Source: Chara braunii
Taxonomy: Eukaryota; Streptophyta; Charophyceae; Charales; Characeae
Direction of reading: 5' to 3'
Assembly (NCBI GenBank): GCA_003427395.1
Contig: BFEA01000463.1
Location: forward strand, 9,372 to 37,775
DNA: 28,404 nucleotides
Positions within the stretch are counted from its first letter, which is position 1. Each line of letters begins with the position of its first letter. Position numbers and translations under genes: made by a program. The notes under the pieces are model-generated. The model was not told where the DNA came from, ran no database searches, and was given only the letters and a program-made list of their open reading frames with translations. This document shows, in pieces, positions 8,447 to 19,139 of this stretch.

Positions 8447-10445
8447 GAGAAGGTCTCAAGAAGGATTGAGGGGCAACATGAGGGAAAATAATTAAAATAA
8501 GGTGTATCATCAAGATCATGATCTTGATGAGCAAGAATATTAGCACCACTGTGCAAGCACTAGTGGAAGCAAACGGGAAGACCAAAAGGAAAAGAAAAAA
8601 TAAAGAAACATGGAGAAGGAGGCATGGGAGCAATCCGAAAAGTCTCGGATTGACCCCCCTCAAGAAAATTTAGTTAGAAGAGACTCCATGTGAAAAATAG
8701 ACATCGGGGAAAAAATCGGAGTATGAGGGGTCATTATGTGAGAGAAATAAAGTTAAAGGGAAGCTCACATGGGCATGAGGAAGCCATTATTGCAGTCCGA
8801 GATATAATGGACTGCACCTTGGGCGTAGAGAGGGCCAAAACTAAGAGGAAACACCTAGAAAATGCCTTATCGGCTACTTGACACTTAACATGCTAGAAAA
8901 AGAAAGAAAAAGAAAAGAAAAGAAAAGAGAGGAAGAATATGACAAAAGGAGTGAGAGGGAGTGAGTGAGTTGGCCGTCAGTAGGGACTGCCACAAGTAGC
9001 GACTGACATGTCCCTACTGTCCAGAAAAGGAGGGAAAAAAAATGGAAAAAAAAAATAAATTAAAAATGTCTCAACGATTAAAAACGGTCCCTTAGGGAGA
9101 TGCATCTGTGACCAGATACGTTTTGAAATATCATGGCGGTTGCAAAGGACCTTAATATTCTTTTGATTTTGTAGAGAAAATAAAAAAAAATCAAAGCCCA
9201 ATGCAACCGAGATATAACGGATTCAATGGGGAAAGAGAAACACGTGTTGTAGATGCATCCGGAGCCAATATTGCGCTCGGATGTACTTGAAAGTTAATCA
9301 TTTATTTTTCCTTCAGTTTTGGGCTAGTTGTGGGGCAATAGGGCTAGGAAATTGAACCCTATTACAGTCTGCGTTAAACGGACTGCATGGGGAAGAGAAA
9401 ACACATGTTTTAGGTACATTCGGAGTCAGTATTGAGCCCGGATGCACTTGAAAATTAAACACTTCATTTTCTTTCAACTAGGGGCAAGTTGTGGGGTTGT
9501 GGGACTAGGAAAATGATCACAGTTGCTGTCTGAGAAATGACGGACTGCATGAGGATGCCTAGGCCAAAGGAAAAATGAGCCATGACAAGCCAAAAATGCT
9601 AGAAAACAGTGATTTCGGCATGAGACAAATAGAGACGGCAAACGACAATTGTGAGATAAGATCTCGCAGTCAAGAATAATCGCCACACATGGGGCACTTG
9701 AAGAGGGAATATTGAAACTTACAAGGGCAAGGAGGCCCAAAAATAAAAATGGGACGACATCAGGGACGATGTCGGGGACTAAATGAACCAAAATAAAAAT
9801 AACCAAAAAATGAGAGATCCGCCGGCGGGACTACCGGCGGGAAAACAAATGGAACTAGCACGGAGGAAAGTGGCGGGGACTTGAGATGCTCCAAGGGAAC
9901 CATAAACCAACATGAGGTATGGTCATGCAAAGGAAACGGCATCATCGAGATCAAGATCTAGATGGTGAAAAATATAAGCACTACTAGTGCAAGCACTCGT
10001 GGGATCAAGTAGGGGAGTCATGCGAGAAAAAAAAACAAAATAATGATGATGGAATGGTTACCCAGCAATCTGAGATATCTCTGACTAGCTAGGCATGAGA
10101 AAACAGGGTCCCAAAAGGCTCTACTCAGAAAAAAGGTTGTCAAAAGAAAATCGGAGCAAAGGGGGGTCAGAATTGAGACTAACGGAGACAATGTGGAACC
10201 CCCATGAGCATGGGGGTGTTCATTATTGTAAACCGAGACATAACGGTAAACTATTGAGTCTGAATCTGACCATACATGAGGATCAATGACCTTGAAAAAG
10301 ACTCAATAGCCATTTGACACGTGTCACATTAAAAAGAAAAGAAAAGAAAAGAAAAGAAAAGAAAAATGAGACAAAGGGAAAGAAAAGAGTGGAGGAGAAT
10401 GTGTTGGCCTATTAGGACTGACACAGTAGGGACTGGCAGGTCCCT
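8440..10445. repeat. Large diverged duplication, ~1.42-kb offset
   Basis: 8440-9010 and about 9860-10440 share an ordered series of landmarks: a GGACAAGTGGCAGGG-like start, CATCAAGATCATGATCTTGATG against CATCGAGATCAAGATCTAGATG, TGCAAGCACT, AAAATCGGAG, a CCGAGAYATAAYGG hairpin, an (AAAAG)n tract at 8895-8925 and 10332-10363, and TAGGGACTG. The order is kept but identity is modest. The region is A/G-rich with no convincing open frame. It may be remnants of a non-autonomous retroelement or its LTRs, but no TG...CA ends or primer site were found. Confidence 0.55.
9200..9555. repeat. ~160-bp tandem repeat
   Basis: The block at 9208-9360 recurs at 9365-9520 with an offset of about 160 (GAAAGAGAAA at 9231, GGAAGAGAAA at 9391), and a third partial copy starts near 9524. 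Each begins with a version of the CAGTC/GGACTG hairpin found elsewhere in this block. Confidence 0.7.
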
Positions 10446-11095
10446 TTTGTGACCTCATCCCTCCACATTTGGTGGAGGACAATCCGGATTGCAGAGATAT
10501 GACCCTTGGGGCATTGGGACAATATCTCTGTAAAATCTGAATTAAACAGATAAAATTGAAAGAAAATGCAAAGGGAAAATGACCGGTTTTCTTTTGGGCC
10601 GTAGATCTGAGATTCAGATCCATGGAGGAGGAAATATGGCCGTTTTTTATGAGGCCAACCCAAACGGTCAACTCCGGAATGAGTTGGCAGCCCAAAATGG
10701 AAAGAAACAAAAGAAAGAAAAAGACAAAACTGTGCATTTGGCTCAAACAGAGGGCCAGATGCACCAAAAATTAAAAAAGTGAGCCTAGAGGCTTAAATTT
10801 GAAGTAAGGACCACCAACGGGTAGGTCGAAATATTGCTGGCCTTGGATCTCAGCCAGATCAAAGGTTGAAATAACACCGAGCCATGGAAAAATACCTCGG
10901 CATACCAAAAATGGGGTAGAAACTGAAAAAATCGAGAAAAAGGTCCTCCAGGCATTTTTCTCTAAAGTGAGGCTGCCCCTTGGGTATTTGGACCCAATGA
11001 GGCAACATTTTGAAAAAGAAAAGGAGACTGAAGAAGACCAAGAGGCAATCCGAGTGGTAACAACTACTCGAACTGCATATACTTGGTCAAAATGA
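10446..11095. other. Unassigned spacer
   Basis: No gene, RNA or clear repeat was recognised. A minus-strand open frame of about 120 codons at 10771-11133 has no identifiable domain and overlaps the next mobile element. Confidence 0.3.
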
Positions 11096-11336
11096 GACAC
11101 AGGCAGTGTCTGCCCCGTGAACGTGACCGGCACCGGTCAACAACCCTTGACCGGCCGGTCACCGGTTCTAAATCCCGTGAACGGCCGTTCACGGGAGCCG
11201 TTCACGGGATTTACGCCCGCAGGGGTGGCAGTGCGGTCGGGATGAGGGCGGGAGGGGGGTGGTGCGGGGCCCTTCTACACCCCCGAACCTTCAAATCAGA
11301 AAAAAAAAAAGAAAAAAAAAAGGATATTTGTGTTTA

Positions 11337-11405
11337 AAAATAAATAAATAAATAAATATTTGGGGGTTGATTGATTGCTTGATTGCTTGATTGATTGATT
11401 GGTTG
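11337..11405. repeat. (AAAT)n and (TTGA)n simple repeats
   Basis: Five or so AAAT units (11337-11357) are followed by a run of TTGA/TTGC units. Both lie inside the first hAT-like element and may have grown from an A-rich segment of it. Confidence 0.85.
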
Positions 11406-11443
11406 GTGGGGGAGGGGTCCTCCCTCCACTCCCCGGCGTGCGC

Positions 11444-11448
<5 letters not shown>

Positions 11449-11489
<41 letters not shown>

Positions 11490-11506
11490 CGCGCGCAACA
11501 GCTCAG

Positions 11507-11577
<71 letters not shown>
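11449..11577. repeat. (CT)n microsatellite, two blocks
   Basis: Near-pure CT runs at 11451-11487 and 11508-11577 are separated by a GGCGCGCGCAAC spacer. The Ser-Leu or Arg-Glu open frames across it are repeat artefacts. It sits inside the first hAT-like element; a GA array flanks the second copy. Confidence 0.95.
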
Positions 11578-11579
<2 letters not shown>

Positions 11580-11929
11580 CGGCCTTGGTCGGTGCTTTAT
11601 TGCACCACCGAAACAACGACCGGGGCTCGGGGGCCTCATCCCTCTCTTCGTGAAAATGCCCCCCCTTTTTTTTTTTTTTTTTAATAAAAAAAAAAAGCAA
11701 ATTCCGATCGAAAAAAACTAAANAAAAAAATGGGAAGGTGCCCCTCGACAGTCCCTACACGTCTATAAAAAAAAAAGTACCCCTACCAAGAAAAAAAAAA
11801 AAAAAAACGGAGTTCCCGCTCACTGTGAACTCCGTGAACTACCGGCGTTCACGATTTCCATGAACGGTGACCGGTCCCCATTCACAACCCCCGTAAACGG
11901 TGAACGGGGGTACGACACCGGGCCCAGGT

Positions 11930-12478
11930 ATCCTTGGAGGGGCCTAGTGGTGAGTTTTTGCCTTGGGGGTACTTCGGTTCACCTCAAGTCATATGGGGAG
12001 GCCCATGGACTGGCCGAAGTGTTGGTTTCAGCCTACATAAGTTGAGCTTTCAGTCCGTCGTACTCAAATTTGCATGAGGTGTGCCCATGCTGCGCAAGTG
12101 AGCTCATACGAACACTTTTCTCACTTAGAGTGAGGAGAGGGGAACCCCTGCCAGTTTGAGAGCTTAGAGGAGGCTGTGGATTAGTGTAAGGAGCTCTAGA
12201 GGTTGGTGGTAGTGAGGCTGGCCTTGGAAGGTGATCCGCCATAGCCCTCGGGCTGTGAGGAAGTGGGAAAGACTAGAGAGAGTCTCATTAGCCCTCCTAG
12301 AGGGGAGGACTCCATAGCCATAATGATAGGAGTTTGCCATCATCACGAAGGGGCTGAGGAGGAAGAGTGGTGAAGGCTTGAGGAAGAAGGGAGTCATTAC
12401 CAAGTGAAGGAGAAAACATCACCAAGATTGAGACTTCAACTCCAAGATACTAAGGGAGGTGAGTGGAAGAAAGGAGCA
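11930..12478. other. Unassigned spacer
   Basis: No recognisable gene or repeat. Composition is ordinary, with a purine-rich trend after 12230 leading into the pyrimidine tract. Confidence 0.3.
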
Positions 12479-12479
12479 T

Positions 12480-12658
12480 CGTCTTCGTCTTATTCTTCTT
12501 ATTCTTCCTCTTTTTCTTTTTCTTTTTCTTTTTCTTTTTCTTTTTCTTCTTCTCCTTCTTCTTCTGCTTCTTTTTCTTCTCCTTCCCCTTCTTTTTCCCC
12601 TTCTTCTTCTTCTTCTCCTTCCCCTTCTTCCTTTTTTTTTTTTTTTTTTTTTTTCCTC
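12480..12658. repeat. Pyrimidine tract, (TTTTTC)n/(TTC)n
   Basis: An almost pure C/T strand: TTC and TTTTTC units, then a run of about 20 T. Long open frames on both strands (poly-Phe/Ser and poly-Arg/Lys) come from the repeat. Polypurine-polypyrimidine mirror tracts of this length can form triplex DNA. Confidence 0.9.
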
Positions 12659-12798
12659 TCTTTCCTCTTCTCCTACTCCTCCATGTTCCTTCACTCTCTC
12701 TTGTTCCTCTCCCTTGTCTTCTCTCTCTCCATAGACACTTTCCAAAGTTTAGAGCAGATGGTGGGAAGTTTTTTCACTAGTAATGGTCTCCCCATGGA

Positions 12799-13570
12799 CT
12801 CATCCTACACTTTCATGTAAACCACCACTTCCCATCTTGTGATTTCATGCATGAGAGTGAGTTTCACTCAAACTTCTCTCACTTTCTCTTCATTGCTTCA
12901 CTTAGTAGCAAATCGCAACTCTTGTTTGTATTTTTTCTAGTGTTTTGATGATATTTTTCGTCTCGTTTAGTCCATTTCTTCACTCTTATGTGAATCGTCA
13001 CTTCCCACCTTGTGATTTCATGCCTCTCACTTTCTCTCTATTTTATAGCAAATCGCAAATCTTGTTTGTGCTTGTTCTAGTATTTTGATAATGTTTCATT
13101 CTTGTTTAGTCCATTTCTTCACTCCCATGTGAATCGTCACTTCCCACCTTGTGATTTCATGCACTAGAGTGAGTTTCACTCTCTCCTTTCTCTTTCTCTC
13201 TATTTCTTTACTTAGTAGCAAATCAAAACTCTTGTTGGTGCTTATTCTAGTGTTTTGATGATGTTTTTCTTTTGTTTAGTCCATTTTTTCACTCTCATGT
13301 GAATCGTCACTTACCACGTTCTGATTTCATGCACGAGAGTGAGTTTCATTCACTCTCCTCTCATTTTTTCTCAATTTCTTCACTAAGTGGCAAATCGCAA
13401 CTCTTGTTTGTGCTTGTTCTAGTGTTTTGATAATGTTTTCCTGTTTTTGAGTCCATTTCTTCACTCCCATATGAATTGTCATTTCCCACCTTGTGATTTC
13501 ATGCATTAGAGTGAGTTTCACTCACTCTCCTCGCACTTTCTCTCCATTTCTCCGCTTAGTAGCAAATTGC
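12799..13570. repeat. ~172-bp satellite, five copies
   Basis: The unit carries TCCATTTCTTCACTC, CACTTCCCACCTTGTGATTT, GAGTGAGTTTCACTC, TAGTAGCAAATCG and CTAGTGTTTTGATGATGTT. TCCATTTCTTC anchors fall at 12971, 13110, 13280 and 13452, giving spacings of 139, 170 and 172. An earlier copy is anchored at 12826 by CACTTCCC. One copy is about 33 bp short. Confidence 0.85.
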
Positions 13571-13619
13571 AACTTTGGTTTGTGTTTCATCTATTGTCTG
13601 GATGATTTTTTACTCTTGC

Positions 13620-15010
13620 CTTGTCCATTTCATGCACTTGGTAATAGTGCGATTCATCCTTGTCCGTTCCATTACTCATATGCATGTTTACTCACTAGTC
13701 ACATTTTTCACTTTGTCAATTTCATGCACTTGGTGATGCAGGTGTTCTTACTAGTCACACTCTTGTTTTGTCAATTTCATGCACTTGGTAATAGTCTGAT
13801 TCATCCTTGTCTGTCCCACTACTCATATGCTTGTGTACTCACTAGTCACACTCTTACTTCACTAGTCGCACTCTTACTTTGACAATTTAATGCGCTTGGT
13901 AATAGTTTGATTCATCTTTGGCTGTTTCACTAGTCATATCCATGAGTTCTCACTAGTCATATGCTCGAGTTTTCTTTAGTCACACTCTCGTTTTGTCAAT
14001 TTCATGCACTTGGTGATAGTTCGATTCATACTTCGTTGTTCCATCACTCACATGCATATTTTCTCACCAGTCGCACTCTAACTTTGTGAATTTCATGTAC
14101 TTGGTAATAGTCCAATTCATCTTTGGTTGTTCCACTAGTCATATGCATAACACTAGTCACACTCTCATTTTGTTATTTTCATGCACTTAGTAATAGTTTG
14201 ATTCATCCTTGTCTGTTTCATTACTCATATGCATGTGTACACAGTAGTCACACTCGTAATTTGTCAACTTCATGCACTTGGTGATAGTTTGATTCATACT
14301 TGGTTGTTCCATCGCTGAGATGCATGTGTTCTCACTAGTCACACTCTTACTTTGTCAATTTCATGCACTTGGTGATTGTCTGATTCATATTTGGCTGTTC
14401 CACTAGTCATATGCATTTGTTCTCACTAGTCACACTCTCGTTTTGTCAAATTTATGCACTTGGTAATAATCCGATTCATCCTTGTCTGTTCCACTACTCA
14501 TATGCATGTGTACTCACAAGTCACACTCTTACCCTGTCAATTTCATGCACTTGGTGATAATCCGATTCATCCTTGTATGTGCACTCATTAATCACACTCT
14601 TACCTTGTCAATTTCATGCACTTGGTAATAGTCTGATTCATACTTGGTTGTTTCATCACTCACATGCATGTGTTCTCAGTAGTCACACTCTTGCCTTGCC
14701 AATCTCATGCACTTGGTGATAGTCCGATTCATACTTGGTTGTTCCACTACTCATATGCATGTGTTCTCTCTAGTCACGTTCTTGCCTTGTTAATTTCATG
14801 AACTTGATGATAGTCTGATTCATACTTGGTTGTTTCACTACCCATATGCGTGTGTTCTCACTAGTCATACTCTTGCCTTATCAATTTCATGCACTTGGTG
14901 ATAGTCCGACTCATTCTTGGTTGTTCCACTAGTCATATACATGCGTTCTCACTAGTTATACCCTTTCCTTGTCCATTTGATACACTTGGTGTTAGTCCAA
15001 TTCATCCTTG
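13620..15010. repeat. ~91-bp satellite, about 16 copies
   Basis: The anchor TTTCATGCACTTGGT recurs at 13628, 13720, 13775, 13886, 14000, 14091, 14178, 14269, 14359, 14451, 14541, 14612, 14703, 14794, 14885 and 14976. Most spacings are 87-92; a few are 55, 71 or 111-114. Other unit parts are GTCCGATTCATCCTTG, CACTAGTCATATGCATG and CTCACTAGTCACACTC. It directly follows the 172-bp satellite and shares its TTTCATGCAC word, so one may have arisen from the other. Confidence 0.9.
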
Positions 15011-15805
15011 GTCAACCGACTTGACACACACATTGCCTAGGAGGACCCCTGTGCTCTAATCGAATACGGTCAGTAGGAACTAAGAAAAATGATTGTTTCC
15101 TTACTAGGACTGTTGTTGTTGCTATTGCTTTGCATAACAACGTTTACTACTGTTGATGATGACTGACCAAGTCCCTTGCTGCGGCTGCAGCTGCCGAAAA
15201 ATCGACGGCCAATCTCCGAAGTACGGGTGAACCAAAAAATGGGACTAAGGGGTCAATGTGACCAGGGAACAGTTTGGTCGAGTTCCATCAAATGAAGGAT
15301 ATGGGGGATTAGATTTCTCAGACATCATACCCTAGTCATAAACAGATGACCTGCAGAACTTGCAGGTCATCTAAGTCAATTGTCTTGCAAAAACAGAAAA
15401 TGGACTTTACCGAACTGTTCGCCTTGAGGCTCGGACGACGCCCGAAAACGGCAAGTATGGGCAAACGATGATGGAATCCGAGAAAATTTGGTCGGTTGCT
15501 TCCATAGGGCACAGATAGTAAGCCCACCACAATAGGACCGATTCTGACCTCGTTTAGGTTAGAAAACGCAAGCTTGTGTTTTTTAGCTCTCTTCCCTAGG
15601 CAAAAATGACAAAAACGGCAAAATCCGCAGTTCTGCAGATCTGCAAAGACTGCGTTTCTGAGATCTGTGTTTTTGTGCAAAGTCTGTGCTTTCTGCATAT
15701 CTGCTGTAGGACTAGTACTGCAAGTCTGAAGTTTTTTAAGTTCGGGGCAAGGGAAGACCTAGGAGACAAAGCCGAACGCGTGAAGTAGGACGGACTATCG
15801 GCACC
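15011..15805. other. Unassigned, between satellites
   Basis: No gene was recognised. A minus-strand open frame of 120 codons at 15336-15698 has no identifiable domain. 15625-15720 is rich in short CTGCA/TCTGC repeats, which accounts for its Cys-rich reading. Confidence 0.3.
15344..15372. other. Perfect 12-bp hairpin
   Basis: AGATGACCTGCA (15344-15355) and its exact reverse complement (15361-15372) flank a GAACT loop. It is not part of any repeat recognised here and has no T-run that would suggest a terminator. Confidence 0.7.
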
Positions 15806-15808
15806 TTG

Positions 15809-17003
15809 CACCATCTCCCTCCTCCATCTCCTTCACCCATCCACCATAGCCATCCACCTCACACCATCTCCCTCCTCCATCTTCACCCATCCACCATAAC
15901 CATCCACCTCACACCAGCTCCCTCCTCATTCTTCTTCACCCATCCACCATAGCCATCCACCTCACACCATTTCCCTCATCTATCTTCTTCACCCATCCAC
16001 CATAGCCATCCTCCTCACACCATATTTCTCCTCCATCTCCTTCACCCATCTACCATAGCCATCCACCTCAAGCCATTTTCCTCCTCCATCTTCTGTACCC
16101 ATCCACCATAGCCATCCACGTCACACCATCTCCCTCCTCCATCTCCTTCACCCATCCACCATAGCCATGCACCTCACTCCATCTCCCTCCTCCATCTTCT
16201 TCACCCATCCACCATAGCCATCCACCTCACACCATCTCCCTCCTCCATCTTNNNNNNNNNNNNNNNNNNNNNNNNNNNNNNNNNNNNNNNNNNNNNNNNN
16301 NNNNNNNNNNNNNNNNNNNNNNNNNNNNNNNNNNNNNNNNNNNNNNNNNNNNNNNNNNNNNNNNNNNNNNNNNNNNNNNNNNNNNNNNNNNNNNNNNNNN
16401 NNNNNNNNNNNNNNNNNNNNNNNNNNNNNNNNNNNNNNNNNNNNNNNNNNNNNNNNNNNNNNNNNNNNNNNNNNNNNNNNNNNNNNNNNNNNNNNNNNNN
16501 NNNNNNNNNNNNNNNNNNNNNNNNNNNNNNNNNNNNNNNNNNNNNNNNNNNNNNNNNNNNNNNNNNNNNNNNNNNNNNNNNNNNNNNNNNNNNNNNNNNN
16601 NNNNNNNNNNNNNNNNNNNNNNNNNNNNNNNNNNNNNNNNNNNNNNNNNNNNNNNNNNNNNNNNNNNNNNNNNNNNNNNNNNNNNNNNNNNNNNNNNNNN
16701 NNNNNNNNNNNNNNNNNNNNNNNNNNNNNNNNNNNNNNNNNNNNNNNNNNNNNNNNNNNNNNNNNNNNNNNNNNNNNNNNNNNNNNNNNNNNNNNNNNNN
16801 NNNNNNNNNNNNNNNNNNCATCTCCCTCCTCCATCTCCTTCACCCATCCACCATAGCCAACCACCTCGCTCCACCTCCCTCCTCCATCTCCTTCACCCAT
16901 CCACCATAGTCAATCACCTCACCGCATCTTCCTCCTCCATCTTCTTCACCCATCCACCGTAGCCAACCACCTCGCACCATCTCCCTCCTCTATATTCAGA
17001 AAC
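15809..17003. repeat. ~53-bp minisatellite spanning a gap
   Basis: The unit reads CCATCTCCCTCCTCCATCT, CCTTCACCCATCCACCATAG, CCATCCACCTCACA. Anchors at 15811, 15864, 15914, 15968, 16020, 16073 and 16126 give spacings of 50-54. The array continues on both sides of the N run, so its true copy number is unknown. The minus-strand Gly/Glu/Trp-rich open frames across it are repeat artefacts. Confidence 0.95.
16252..16818. other. Assembly gap (567 N)
   Basis: Unsequenced bases inside the 53-bp minisatellite; the length may be an estimate. Isolated N bases also occur at 11723, 18328, 18360, 18382 and four places in 22436-22468. Confidence 0.99.
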
Positions 17004-17151
17004 CATCCTCCATATCCGACCGCCGCAGTCAGCCTTCCTGTGTCACCTCGTCCACCAACCAAAGGCCATTACGGGGCACAAAGAAGCAAGGTGTAGAAAG
17101 AGGACCTTGGGTAGGACTATAGGACAAGTAGGTGACAAATTGACTAGGAAT

Positions 17152-17156
<5 letters not shown>

Positions 17157-17207
<51 letters not shown>

Positions 17208-17217
17208 CCCCCCCCCC
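17157..17217. repeat. (CT)n microsatellite with C run
   Basis: About 25 CT units with one TTT interruption end in a run of 12 C. A C/T-rich stretch continues to about 17320. Confidence 0.95.
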
Positions 17218-17219
17218 TT

Positions 17220-18157
17220 CCCCTATCCTCTTTCTCCTCCTCTCTCATGTCTTTCTTCTCCTTCCACCGCCCCCCTCTCTCATCTCCTTTGTCATTTCCT
17301 TCGTCATCCTTCTCTCACACTCTAAATGCCTTGACTTTACCCCGTTCCCCTCATCCCTCTTGGCATATAACTAACCTTCCCCCACTCAGAGTTTACATTG
17401 TCAGGGAACGAACGGTGAAAGGAATTTGCCCTCACTTGGTGGAGAAAGTGGGCAAGAGGAGGGTTGCCGGTCCCTTGCGCTGCCAAGAAGGAAAGGGAGA
17501 AGACGCTTGAGTAACTGAAAGGAGGCAAGTCCGAAAGAGGGACAAGAGAGAGTTGATACTTTTGTCAAGGTCAGATTGACTCAACCATCACCCCGACTGC
17601 ATAACTAAAGGAAGAGATCGACCTCGATTGAGAAAAGGAAAAGGAAAGCACAAAGGGCTAAGGAAAACGAACTTAGGCTTGTGAGAGGGATTATGTGTTG
17701 ACCCCGTGTGGGGAATCCCTCTTCAGTTTGTACAAGACGGTTCATATGGCCGTACGACCGTTGGTACGGCCGTACGACAAGAACCCCGTACGACGAACGG
17801 TGTGCAACACAGCCACAGACTAATGAACAAATTTCATAGCCACAGTCAGCTCACATGGTACATGCTACTCTCAGGCTGTCAGCACACCCATAGGTCTCAT
17901 ACCATGCAATCCGTCTCACAACTTACGACATGGAAAACCAATATATATAGCACCACCCCCAGCCCACATAGTTCAACACTGAGCCAGCATAGTACTGCAA
18001 CCAGGCCAAATGGTGCATATCAGCCTCCAAATCTAGCCCGCATAGTACCACAATGAGCCATCATACTATCATAGTATTGCACCCAGCCCATATAGCACAA
18101 AAAACGTTAAACTGGAGAGAGAAAGTGGCCTCAAAAGGCTTATGTTTTCTACCCTTA

Positions 18158-18160
<3 letters not shown>
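17220..18160. other. Unassigned spacer with inverted repeats
   Basis: No gene was recognised. An inverted repeat with 8-bp arms (GAGGGATT at 17685-17692, AATCCCTC at 17714-17721) encloses ACCCCGTGTGGGG. CGTACGAC occurs three times (17751, 17771, 17787), with a GTACGGCCGTAC palindrome at 17764-17775. 17860-18100 is rich in CATAGTA-like words without a fixed period. Confidence 0.4.
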
Positions 18161-18197
<37 letters not shown>

Positions 18198-18216
18198 AAA
18201 GAGAGAGAGAGAGAGA
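18161..18216. repeat. (GA)n microsatellite
   Basis: GA runs broken once by CACAAA, ending directly at the target duplication of the second hAT-like element. Confidence 0.95.
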
Positions 18217-18224
18217 CCCTTTTC

Positions 18225-18769
18225 CAGTCCCGTGAATGTGACAGGCCGGTCACAGGGGTCGAAATCCGTCGACGCGTTTTCCGCCCACCTAGATACCGGT
18301 ACGGTCGGGATCGGGGCGGGAGGGGGGNGGTGCAGAGGCCCTCTACAACCCCCGGCCTTNAAAAAAAAAAAAAAAAAAAAANAGCACGGGGTGTGTGATA
18401 AAAGAAAAAAAAATTGGGGGGTGGAGGTTGGGGGAGGTTGGTGCAGGGCCCTGGTAGGCGAGGCCCGACCGTCTGGTTTCTTTGTTTTTTTTCTTTTTTT
18501 TTTTGTGGTATGGCGCCGACATAGTGTCATCATTTTTTAGGGCCCAAAACCCTCAGAATGCCCCACACGGTGGACGAATGCTATGCCTAACACAGCCGAA
18601 CTTGATTTTTTTTTTTCAATAAAATAAATTCCCCTACCGGCCAAAAAAAAAAAAAACGGAGTTCCCGCTCTGCGTGGACCCCGTGAACTCCCACCGGTCA
18701 CGTGTTTTGTGACTGGTAACCGGCCCACGTTCACCAGGTCCGTGAATGGTGAACGGGGGTATGGCGCTG
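18225..18769. mobile_element. hAT-like non-autonomous inverted-repeat element, copy 2
   Basis: A perfect 8-bp direct repeat, CCCTTTTC, flanks it at 18217-18224 and 18770-18777. The ends read CAGTCCCGTG at the left and, inward from the right, CAGCGCCATACCCCCG, so both termini start with CAG. It matches copy 1 at both ends: GGCCGGTCAC, GTCGGGATCGGGGCGGGAGG and CCCTCTACAACCCCCG at the left; ACGGAGTTCCCGCTC and GGTGAACGGGGGTA at the right. It is shorter than copy 1 because it lacks the internal CT arrays. No coding sequence is present. It would need a transposase from elsewhere. Confidence 0.75.
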
Positions 18770-18779
18770 CCCTTTTCTG

Positions 18780-19139
18780 GTTGATTTGTTTTTGCTTCTT
18801 TTTCCATTTACATTTTGATTTTTTTTTATTTTTTTTACAAATATTCGAGATATCATATTATTGAACTTACTTTTGGCTCTTTCCAATACTCTCCAAAGGA
18901 ACAAAATTAGACTGAATCCTCCACTAGAAGACAGAAAGGTACATTGACATATTTTTTTTTGTCTTTATGCATGTGGAGACTAGTGGAGTTGGGTGCATTA
19001 CCTTTCCTTTCCACTTGTAATCCAGAATGATGTTCGCCGGGCGTTTGCCTCAATGTTGCTATCTTTGTAAGGGATGCCGGGGGCATTTTCCAGTTTTGTC
19101 TAATAATGATTTGTTGTCCGAAAAAGCAAGAGGAAAAAG
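18780..19139. other. Unassigned spacer
   Basis: AT-rich DNA with several T runs; no gene or repeat was recognised. Confidence 0.3.

Larger units (their letters stand above)
11104..11920. mobile_element. hAT-like non-autonomous inverted-repeat element, copy 1
   Basis: The ends are imperfect inverted repeats: CAGTGTCTGCCCCGT at the left against CGGTGTCGTACCCCCGT read inward from the right. Inner parts of both arms also match for roughly 90 bases (CCGGTCACCG, AAATC, CGTGAACG). Flanks 11096-11103 (GACACAGG) and 11921-11928 (GGCCCAGG) match at 6 of 8 positions, consistent with an old 8-bp target duplication. CAGNG ends plus 8-bp duplications are typical of the hAT superfamily. No transposase is present. 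The interior holds a 22-bp perfect palindrome (11174-11195), a G-rich patch, AAAT/TTGA repeats, two CT arrays and A/T runs. A second copy lies at 18225-18769. Confidence 0.65.

Noticed and set aside
11334-11684. Open frames rich in Ser-Leu or Arg-Glu
   Set aside because: They are direct translations of the CT/GA microsatellite in all frames and both strands.
12404-12820. Long open frames with poly-Phe/Ser or poly-Arg
   Set aside because: They follow from the pyrimidine tract, which has no stops in several frames; no domain is present.
16148-16900. Minus-strand open frames of over 200 codons
   Set aside because: They run through the N gap and the 53-bp minisatellite.
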